This document shows positions 1 to 5,463 of a stretch of DNA of 5,463 bases, one piece after another. The stretch comes from JANXSF01 sp031394025 (GTDB lineage: Bacteria; Acidobacteriota; Terriglobia; Bryobacterales; Bryobacteraceae): contig JANMWO010000260.1 in the NCBI GenBank assembly GCA_031394025.1, positions 1 through 5,463 on the forward strand. The letters run 5' to 3'. Position numbers and translations under genes: made by a program. Numbering within the stretch: the stretch's first letter is position 1; each line of letters opens with the position of its first letter. The notes beneath the pieces were generated by a model. It searched no databases. It was not told where the DNA came from and was given only the letters and a program-made list of their open reading frames with translations.

Positions 1-679
1 AGTCGGGATCTGCGAGCGCGAACAAAGCGATATGCCTTATTGATAGGATGAAGAAGTGCCTTATCAGGCTGACCCAGTTTTCCCCAAAGCCCCTCCCGTA
101 TTTTCTATTGTTGTTTTGCGGTCGACTATCCTCGTGTTTAGTTCAAAGAAGCGGTTACTTTTTGTGATTTGAGAATAGCATGCGAGGTGGAAGATTCAGG
201 TTGGGAGGCGATGGTCAGGAAGGGTTTAGGTGATTCATAGCAGGTGGGTTGGCTGTATCTTGGATATGCTGTGATCGCTGGTAAGTGCTTTCAGCTTGAA
301 TAGATGCCTTGGTGGTGTCTCGCACCGTATCCAGTTAGGTTCGTTTCAACAGGTTGATTGGTCACGTCCCCTTATTCCGACTAGAACAAATGGGTTTGTG
401 CGAAGCAAAATCTGTGTGGGACACCCCCATATCCACTCGTTCCAAGTGCCACAGGCTTGGATTTGGCCTTTGGATTCTACTTTGCTCCAAGAAGCCGGGA
501 TCTTCATCGAAGAGCGGTAAATCCGTTCGCGGAAGTATTCCATTCAACGCAAAATCTTTGCACCATAATTGGTTGTATTGGGAGGAATTCAAGTTATCGT
601 CAACTTAAGGATTTGAAGTCGCTGACCCCCAGCCTTGCATGTGACTTTCCAATGTATCTGAGTTCCTGTCAACACCCAA
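1..679. other. Region with no supportable gene (3' flank of the lactonase gene)
   Basis: I see no gene, RNA gene, mobile element or convincing repeat here. The short open frames overlap one another on both strands, lack well-placed ribosome binding sites and give translations I do not recognise. The DNA is visibly more AT-rich than the genes to the right. Small structures present are an 8-base direct repeat tgccttat at 33-40 and 57-64, a G-rich stretch around 181-255, and a weak 5-bp inverted repeat at 591-606 (aagtt/aactt). None has the form of an intrinsic terminator for the gene ending at 680. The stretch could be a long intergenic spacer or a decayed gene beyond recognition. The window's left end gives no sign of what lies beyond. 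Confidence 0.6.
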
Positions 680-1756
680 CTACGGTAAATCCACAATCTC
701 TACCCAATTGGGAATCTTGCCCATTTCATACTCCTTCAACTTCGTCAGCTTCCCCGTCCCCGCGTCGATCCGATAGCCTGACATGTGGTTTGAGCGCATC
801 CCTACTACATACAAATAACGGCTTGAGGAATCGATGGCGAAGCTGCGTGGCATGGCCTCTACCGGGATCGTTTCAATCAGCGTCAATTTCCCATCGACCG
901 GGTTCACGTTGAAGCCGGTCAGCGTATTCGACGTCCGTTCCGTCGCGTACACGAACTTGCCGTTGGGCGTAATGTGGATGTCTGCCGCGCCGATGCGGCC
1001 CTCCACTCCTGCTGGCAACGCCTTTACGCTCTGCTTCAATTTGAAGGTCCCTTTATCCGCATCGTAGTCAAGCAGGTGAATGTTTGCGTCCAACTCTCCC
1101 AACAGATACACACGCTTGCCGCTTGGATCGAAAACGAAATGGCGCGGGCCTGACTTCTCCTTCACCAATAGCGATGGCGGCGTGTTCGGCTCTATCCGAC
1201 CGGTCTTGGCATTGAACCGGAACACGTTGATTAAATCGTTACCAAGCGTGGCGGCCACGACGAAGTGATTCTTGGGGTCGGCCATAATGGAATGGGCGTT
1301 GGTGTGCCCTTCCAGCACCTGATGCGGTGCGGCAATCACGCCGTCCGCCCCAATCGCACTGACTGTTATTTTGTGGCCTGGATAAGAAGCGGCGAACAGG
1401 AAACGCCCCGTGTGGTCAGTGGAAATAAACGGCATACTATCAACCAAAGGGCCGCGACCAAGGTACTTCAGCTTGCCTGTTTTAGGGTCGATGGCATATG
1501 TGGAGACTGCTTGAGGTTCGCCTCGTGTAGCGGCAAAGAGCAGGCGCTTGTCTGGACTGATGGCCAATGGAGTGGAGCCGCCGGCCTTCACAATGCCAGG
1601 AATTTCAACCTTTTCGACAAGCGACAATTCTCCGGTGGTGTGGTTCAGGCTCATCACGTGAATGTCGTTGGAATCGGCATTGCCCACATAGACGAATGTG
1701 GCAGCGGGGCAGAGCGATAGTAGCATCGCAGCGGCGGGTACGAAGGGGATGTTCAT
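680..1756 (-). CDS. Lactonase-family beta-propeller protein, 6-phosphogluconolactonase (Pgl)-like, probably exported
   Basis: This 358-residue protein fits the lactonase family (PF10282), seven-bladed propellers that include E. coli Pgl, which hydrolyses 6-phosphogluconolactone in the pentose phosphate pathway. Apart from the N-terminus it follows E. coli Pgl, as I remember it, almost end to end. Matching stretches are IHVMSLNH (32-39), ISPDKRLLF (66-74), ISTDHTGRFLF (111-121), HS near 155, GPRHFVFDP (203-211), ADIHITPNGKFVYATERT (258-275), PRSFAIDSSSRYLYVVG (303-319) and a terminal WVEIVDL. Residues 1-19 are a hydrophobic extension absent from cytoplasmic Pgl, ending in CPAA just before the first strand (TFVYVGN), so export is likely. 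It has no Lys or Arg. The start at 1756 is the only option besides Met11, because the in-frame codons back to a stop at 1784-1786 include no start. The ribosome site is poor: GGGAGG lies about 18 bases upstream. The gene is 113 bases downstream of the SBBP-repeat gene on the same strand. The substrate is unproven, since exported homologues may act on other lactones. Confidence 0.9.
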   Translation of the reverse strand: MNIPFVPAAAMLLSLCPAATFVYVGNADSNDIHVMSLNHTTGELSLVEKVEIPGIVKAGGSTPLAISPDKRLLFAATRGEPQAVSTYAIDPKTGKLKYLGRGPLVDSMPFISTDHTGRFLFAASYPGHKITVSAIGADGVIAAPHQVLEGHTNAHSIMADPKNHFVVAATLGNDLINVFRFNAKTGRIEPNTPPSLLVKEKSGPRHFVFDPSGKRVYLLGELDANIHLLDYDADKGTFKLKQSVKALPAGVEGRIGAADIHITPNGKFVYATERTSNTLTGFNVNPVDGKLTLIETIPVEAMPRSFAIDSSSRYLYVVGMRSNHMSGYRIDAGTGKLTKLKEYEMGKIPNWVEIVDLP

Positions 1757-1836
1757 TACCTGGTTATTGTAATACCTCCCGACTCATGATTTGCAGTTAA
1801 CAGCAGTTTAAATCCACGCCGTTAAAGCCTAACCCC

Positions 1837-1860
1837 GGGGGACTCAAGTTGAGCCATCCC
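1837..1860 (-). other. Imperfect GC-rich hairpin in the gap between the SBBP-repeat and lactonase genes
   Basis: On the minus strand, ten bases after the SBBP-repeat stop codon, GGG-AT-GG-CTCA can pair with TGAG-T-CC-CCC around a three-base ACT loop. This gives about nine pairs interrupted by a two-base and a one-base bulge. No T-run follows, because the next bases are GGGGTTAGG, so it is not a standard intrinsic terminator. A competing CCCCGGGG palindrome at 1833-1840 overlaps its 3' arm. It could protect the end of the upstream message or weaken read-through into the lactonase gene, or it could be chance. The rest of the 113-base gap (1757-1869) shows no promoter I would defend. Confidence 0.3.
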
Positions 1861-1869
1861 ATCCACAGA

Positions 1870-4800
1870 TTACTTCACAGACACAGTCAACCCACTCTGG
1901 CTAACGGCGTCCCCGATCTTCACGACCACTGGCAAGTCTCCGCTATCCACACCACCGGGTACTTGCACATTAATCTGAATGACTCCGGCAACCAGTCCTG
2001 GGGCAGCGCCGGAGTACAGAACCGTCGCTGGTAGCCCGCCGATGGTTACCGAAACAGGTAGCTGAGGCTTGGGATAAACTGTCTTCGCCAGCAATCCGTT
2101 TACCCCAGCAGGATTCGTTTGACCCTCACCTGTGCCATACAGAACCACGATATTATTCTTCGATGCCGGATTCGCTGGCGAATTCAATTTGTTATCGTCG
2201 TTCAAAATTGCACCCGGTCCGCGACCCGAAGAATTCGACGAAAACAGCGCTGGCTTTGCGGCAACCACCGGGACTGTGATGGGTGCTGATCGAACTCCCT
2301 GATATTCCGCCACAATCTGCGTTGAGACTTTGCCAGCCACCTGATACGGCACTACAACGCTCGATTGACCACCCGAGGCGTAGATCACCGCTGCCGGTTC
2401 TCCATCGAACAGGAAGCGCGTCGACGCAAGCGTGGTCGCCACATTTCCATTAGCATCCAGTGCCAGCGTTGTAAGTGCGCCTGGTCCAAGCAACGTGCCT
2501 GCCAGGATAATGATTTCACCCGGCGCAACGGTGCCAGCTTGATAACTGGCCGCGCTGGCTAAGCCTGCAATTGAAACCGTTGAGCTGCTAACTATTCTGT
2601 CTCCCAACTTGACCACGAATGCATCACCTAACGGCAAGGAACGATCAGGACCGCCATAGAAACTGGTCTGATAGGCCCCCTTCGTTACCGGGAAGTTGTT
2701 TGACGACGTACCTCCAGTTACATACACTCCGCCTTTATTGTCCACTGCCACACCAAGCGCCCAATCCCCGCCACGGCCGCCTAAATAGGAGGAATAAATC
2801 AGAGCTCGACCTGTTGGGTTTATCTGAGCCACCCATGCATCTCCAACCAGAACCAGTTCCGTAGTGGGCTGTCCACCATAGGTCCGTTGCTCGGCATCAG
2901 CACTTACAGGAAAGTCAGTAGAAACCGTATTTCCTGCTACAAAAGCGTTTCCATTATTGTCCACTGCCAGACCAACCGCACGGTCATCACGGCTTCCACC
3001 AAGGTAAGTGGAATACAGCCACTGCGTACCAGTAGGATTCAATTTCGCGACGAATGCATCTCCGGCAAGCAGCAGCCCATCGCCTCCGGCACCTTTATAA
3101 GTGGATTGGATTGCCTGATCGGTGACCGGCAAATCCGAGGAAAGAGTGCTGCCTGCAATATAAGCGTTGCCGCTGGCGTCGATTGCAAGAGCGGTACAAA
3201 TCTCGTCCTTTCTGCCGCCGTAGTAAGTGGAATAAACCAGTGCGGTCCCCGTGGGGTTGAGTTTCGTGATGAATCCATCCCCGAAAAACAGCCCATTGAA
3301 GCCTTGCCCACCACCGCCGCCATAGACAGATTGCGCTGCGCCGGGTGTGATTGGGAAATTGTCAGACGTGGTGCTTCCCGCCACATACGCATTGCCTGCT
3401 GTGTCCACGGCGATGGCAAAGCTCATGTCGTTCCCTGATCCGCCCAGGTAAGTGGAATAAACAAGTGCCGTGCCAGTTGGATTGACTTTAGTAACAAAAG
3501 CATCGCCACCAGCGATTGGGAACATGTTACGAAGAGCCAGGAAATCAGGAATGACACTCCCTCCTCGAAGAACGCTTTGATACGCATTGTCTGTTCTTGG
3601 GAAATCTTGCGAGGTGGTATAGCCGGTAACATACGCATTGCCGGTTGCATCAATTGCCACTGCTGAACACCCGTCACGTCCGCTGCCGCCGAGGTAAGTA
3701 GAATAAAGCAGCGCGTTACCAGACGCGTTCAATTTCAGAAGAAAGCAATCACTGGGATATAATCCGCTGGCGGTAACTTTGCTGCGCACGGCATCTGCAG
3801 TAACAGGGAAATCTGTACTGTTCGTAACCCCAGTGATGTAGATGTTTCCCACAGTATCGACAACAATCCCTGCACCTGTTTCGCGATTACTGCCGCCAAT
3901 ATGGGTTGTGAATACTACGCTGGCACCATCGGCGGCTACTTTCGTAAGGATCACGTCGCCAGTTGCTGCTCCACCGCTGTTGGGTTGATACGCCCCAGGG
4001 GAACGTGGGTAACCTTGGTCAAGAGTGAAGCCTGTTATATAGGAATTGCCGCTGGCATCCACCGCAATGCGAGCACCCATATCCACATTGGACAGCCCAA
4101 GATAGGTTCCATAAATAATGACCGGATCAATCACCAGCTTGCGTGTTGTATCGTAAACGCCCACTTCAAAACCGATGGATCCGTCGGCATTGGCACGATA
4201 GCGGCCCTGAATTGGCTTGCGGCAATCAGCGGTGTCCTGATACAACGTCGGCTTTTTCCAAAGTACGGAATGCTTACCCGTCTTGATTTCAAGATCGCCA
4301 ATCGAATTAGCGGTGATGCTGCTTGCGCCATCAAAGTGCAAGCGGATTCGGGCCGGGTCGGCACCAGGTTCGAGTACGAAATCTTGCTCCAACTGCGAAC
4401 TCTTTCCGTAGTACTCAGTATGAATTCCAGGGTAAACGTTTTTATAGCGAATGCGTTGGTAGGTGCGAACATCGGTGATGTACTTACTGGGATCGTTACC
4501 AAGCATGTAGTTGACTGAACTCCCCATTGGATTTGACAATTCCATTTGGGCATTGTCCGCTGCGCCTTCCATCCGTGGAATAATCAGGCCTGACGGCTTT
4601 CCTTGTTCATCGCGCAGATCGATGGTAGGACCTGTGGAATCGAAAAAGACGAACATTCCATTTGCACGGGCCACTGCCTGATACTTCGCGTCAACTTGGC
4701 CGACGTTTGTTTCTAACATCAGCGGCTGCCCAGTGCGACTAGTTGGGGAAGGTTTGCTGATGTTTTCACACAAACATTCAAGCAGCTGGCCTCCGATAGT

Positions 4801-4896
4801 GCCCCCACCTCCAGGGCCCTTGGGAGTGATCACGGTTGGAACCAGTTGATAGGCAGCAACTGCTACGCCAATCAGAATCGTTGGAAGATCTTTCAT
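1870..4896 (-). CDS. Large exported protein with DUF7948-type N-terminal domain, seven SBBP repeats and TIGR03437 C-terminal domain
   Basis: This 1008-residue protein has no known enzymatic role; a surface or periplasmic binding function is inferred. Residues 4-23 form a hydrophobic segment after Lys2-Asp3, probably an export signal or anchor without a clear cleavage site. A Gly-rich stretch (27-36) and CLC (41-43) follow. Residues 55-258 match the DUF7948 type: ETNVGQ, NVYPGIHTEYYG, QDFVLEPGADP, IRLHFDG and LVIDP. Residues 260-768 hold seven SBBP repeats with the signatures YSTYLGGS, AVDxxGNAYVxGxTxSxDFPVT and GDAFVxKLNPTG. Residues 774-1008 match the Solibacter-type TIGR03437 domain: SAASYQ, VAPGEIIILAG, VVPYQVAG, LYGTGEGQTNP and INVQVPGGV. 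The ATG at 4896 is secure: an in-frame TAG lies two codons upstream, AAGG sits six bases before it, and the next Met is residue 60. The start overlaps the stop of the Lgt-like gene by four bases, so the two are probably translated together. There are six cysteines (41, 43, 225, 384, 410, 567). Domain calls are confident; function is unknown. Confidence 0.93.
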   Translation of the reverse strand: MKDLPTILIGVAVAAYQLVPTVITPKGPGGGGTIGGQLLECLCENISKPSPTSRTGQPLMLETNVGQVDAKYQAVARANGMFVFFDSTGPTIDLRDEQGKPSGLIIPRMEGAADNAQMELSNPMGSSVNYMLGNDPSKYITDVRTYQRIRYKNVYPGIHTEYYGKSSQLEQDFVLEPGADPARIRLHFDGASSITANSIGDLEIKTGKHSVLWKKPTLYQDTADCRKPIQGRYRANADGSIGFEVGVYDTTRKLVIDPVIIYGTYLGLSNVDMGARIAVDASGNSYITGFTLDQGYPRSPGAYQPNSGGAATGDVILTKVAADGASVVFTTHIGGSNRETGAGIVVDTVGNIYITGVTNSTDFPVTADAVRSKVTASGLYPSDCFLLKLNASGNALLYSTYLGGSGRDGCSAVAIDATGNAYVTGYTTSQDFPRTDNAYQSVLRGGSVIPDFLALRNMFPIAGGDAFVTKVNPTGTALVYSTYLGGSGNDMSFAIAVDTAGNAYVAGSTTSDNFPITPGAAQSVYGGGGGQGFNGLFFGDGFITKLNPTGTALVYSTYYGGRKDEICTALAIDASGNAYIAGSTLSSDLPVTDQAIQSTYKGAGGDGLLLAGDAFVAKLNPTGTQWLYSTYLGGSRDDRAVGLAVDNNGNAFVAGNTVSTDFPVSADAEQRTYGGQPTTELVLVGDAWVAQINPTGRALIYSSYLGGRGGDWALGVAVDNKGGVYVTGGTSSNNFPVTKGAYQTSFYGGPDRSLPLGDAFVVKLGDRIVSSSTVSIAGLASAASYQAGTVAPGEIIILAGTLLGPGALTTLALDANGNVATTLASTRFLFDGEPAAVIYASGGQSSVVVPYQVAGKVSTQIVAEYQGVRSAPITVPVVAAKPALFSSNSSGRGPGAILNDDNKLNSPANPASKNNIVVLYGTGEGQTNPAGVNGLLAKTVYPKPQLPVSVTIGGLPATVLYSGAAPGLVAGVIQINVQVPGGVDSGDLPVVVKIGDAVSQSGLTVSVK
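2593..4119 (-). repeat. Seven tandem SBBP repeats within the coding sequence, probably one seven-bladed beta-propeller
   Basis: The units in protein order are residues 260-326 (DNA 3919-4119), 327-395 (3712-3918), 396-477 (3466-3711), 478-552 (3241-3465), 553-625 (3022-3240), 626-698 (2803-3021) and 699-768 (2593-2802). Each opens with a version of LxYSTYLGGS, continues with AVDxxGNAYVxG and then DFPVT, and closes with GDAFVxKLNPTG. The first two units are the most diverged (IYGTYLGLS, VFTTHIGGS). The similarity shows at DNA level in recurrent gtaagtggaataaa-like stretches on the plus strand near 3005, 3225, 3450 and 3695. Length varies (67 to 82 residues) mainly in the loop before GDAF. Seven units match a common closed propeller number, but the fold is inferred. 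Confidence 0.88.
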
Positions 4897-5463
4897 TTGC
4901 TACCTTGCCCTTGCTGATGAAATTGCATCCGGCTCATTATGAAAATACCCAAACCAGCAAACACCCCAACCGTCCACTGGTCAACGCTTATACCCAAATA
5001 TCGAATGGAGTCAATTCGCAATGGATTAATCCACAATCGCATTGCGCCATACAACACCAATAATATGACTGTGAAAGAACCAGCAGGCAGTGCCCACTTG
5101 CGGATCAATTGGAAGCCAATCATCACAGGGATTAGAAATAGAAATTCAAGAAAAGCGAGGTCGTATCTGGGCCAGTCAGGATACGGAACAGCTAGCCAGC
5201 TATCGGTCCGAATGCCAGCATGATCGTGCTGCAAGATGCAGGCCGCGCGTAGAAATATCCAAGTGACGGGAAAAGCTAATGCCGCCGCATCGAGCCAGCG
5301 CACGCTCTGCGCAAACGGTAAGCGCTTCCATAGCGACCAAAGGATGGCGGTGACGGTTGCGCCGCTCAGTGCCCCCAACGAAGAGAGTGCCAGCGGCAAG
5401 GTCTGCCAATCCCTTAGCTTATATCCAGTAGCCCACAGGCCGAATAAGAAGGAGCCAATAGCT
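4893..5463 (-). CDS. Prolipoprotein diacylglyceryl transferase (Lgt)-like membrane protein, divergent; N-terminus beyond the window
   Basis: True Lgt enzymes move diacylglycerol from phosphatidylglycerol onto the lipobox cysteine of prelipoproteins in the inner membrane. The frame is open to the right edge, so the first visible codon is internal and 189 C-terminal residues are seen; the TTG at 5399 is not the real start. Numbered from the edge, hydrophobic segments lie near 1-13, 24-46, 57-75, 101-120, 127-143 and 160-177. Lgt-like features are GALSG (30-34), LRAACILQHDHAG (71-83, the counterpart of GRxGNFxNGExxG), RYDLAFLE (99-106, counterpart of HPxQLYE), YGAMRLWINPLR (138-149) and DQWTVGVFAGLGIFI (161-175). 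The key arginines are kept, but the His of SFHGGLIG reads Leu, the Asn after the first Arg reads Cys, and the late Glu reads Asn. It may therefore be a paralogue with another acceptor or activity. It is the upstream partner of the SBBP-repeat gene, overlapping it by four bases. Family membership is fairly sure; true Lgt activity is not. Confidence 0.78.
   Translation of the reverse strand, partial: AIGSFLFGLWATGYKLRDWQTLPLALSSLGALSGATVTAILWSLWKRLPFAQSVRWLDAAALAFPVTWIFLRAACILQHDHAGIRTDSWLAVPYPDWPRYDLAFLEFLFLIPVMIGFQLIRKWALPAGSFTVILLVLYGAMRLWINPLRIDSIRYLGISVDQWTVGVFAGLGIFIMSRMQFHQQGQGSK
4903..4906 (-). promoter_or_regulatory. Ribosome binding site of the SBBP-repeat gene, inside the Lgt-like gene
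   Basis: AAGG is followed by six bases (TAGCAA) and then the ATG at 4896-4894. It lies in the last codons of the Lgt-like gene, whose TGA stop (4895-4893) shares bases with that ATG. This fixes the start and fits re-initiation by ribosomes finishing the upstream gene. The neighbouring GGGCAAGG gives a second, slightly farther purine run. Confidence 0.6.

Noticed and set aside
48..167. A 39-codon plus-strand frame starting MKKCLIRLTQ with a hydrophobic middle, resembling a small secreted or membrane peptide.
   Set aside because: The purine run ends immediately at the ATG, leaving no usable ribosome-site spacing. The composition is like the surrounding non-coding DNA and the sequence matches no family I know.
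211..240. GGGAGGCG followed by an ATG opening a nine-codon frame.
   Set aside because: The spacing from the purine run to the ATG is only about two bases and the peptide is too short to support without expression data.
181..255. G-rich stretch as a possible G-quadruplex element.
   Set aside because: Only three GGG runs are present, with long irregular spacing, so a stable four-run quadruplex is not supported.
591..606. Inverted repeat aagtt-atcgtc-aactt as a possible terminator for the lactonase gene.
   Set aside because: A five-pair AT-rich stem with no following T-run is too weak and is expected by chance.
296..608. Overlapping frames of 65 to 84 codons on both strands.
   Set aside because: They overlap each other in several frames, some rely on TTG-type starts, none has a ribosome site, and the translations are low in recognisable motifs.
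1810..1850. TTGAGT on the minus strand as a -35 box for a lactonase promoter, with TAACGG 17 bases away as a -10 box.
   Set aside because: The -10 match is poor and the -35 overlaps the hairpin, so I cannot defend a promoter.
2593..4119. Recurrent short DNA motifs as a possible CRISPR array or mobile-element repeat.
   Set aside because: The repeats are spaced about 205 to 245 bases, are in frame, and are fully explained by the SBBP protein repeats.
3901..4518. A 205-codon plus-strand frame antisense to the SBBP-repeat gene, with other long antisense frames at 2887-3438 and 1265-1720.
   Set aside because: These lie opposite clear protein families whose codon structure explains the open frames. 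Their translations show no domain.
5200..5399. TTG at 5399 as the start of the Lgt-like protein, and an alternative minus-strand frame in the same stretch.
   Set aside because: The correct frame stays open to the window edge with further membrane-like sequence (FLFGLW), and Lgt proteins need N-terminal helices not yet reached. The alternative frame is a shadow.

Overview
The window looks like chromosomal DNA from an Acidobacteriota bacterium, most likely of the Solibacter/Bryobacter lineage. The main evidence is the 1008-residue protein in the centre. It joins a DUF7948-type N-terminal domain, a run of SBBP beta-propeller repeats and a C-terminal domain of the TIGR03437 type, which is a hallmark of Solibacter-like genomes. 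This assignment rests on recognising the families by eye, not on a database search.

All three supported genes lie on the minus strand, so they read from right to left. At the right edge (4893-5463) is the 3' part of a multi-pass membrane protein that resembles the prolipoprotein diacylglyceryl transferase (Lgt) family but lacks several residues typical of true Lgt. Its stop codon overlaps the start codon of the next gene in an ATGA arrangement. That next gene (1870-4896) encodes the SBBP-repeat protein, with seven tandem repeats, probably one closed seven-bladed propeller. After a 113-base gap holding an imperfect GC-rich hairpin comes a gene (680-1756) for a 358-residue lactonase-type beta-propeller. 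It resembles 6-phosphogluconolactonase (Pgl) but carries a hydrophobic N-terminal extension that suggests export.

The left 679 bases are visibly more AT-rich, with short open frames in all directions, and hold no gene I can support. No tRNA, rRNA, CRISPR array, insertion sequence or integration site was seen.

The layout suggests an envelope-directed transcription unit: a membrane Lgt-like protein, then a large exported propeller protein made from the same message by coupled translation, and possibly an exported sugar-lactone propeller. The coupling is read directly from the sequence. Any functional link between the proteins is inference. The most notable point is the pairing of a divergent Lgt-like protein with a large propeller protein that has no recognisable lipobox.
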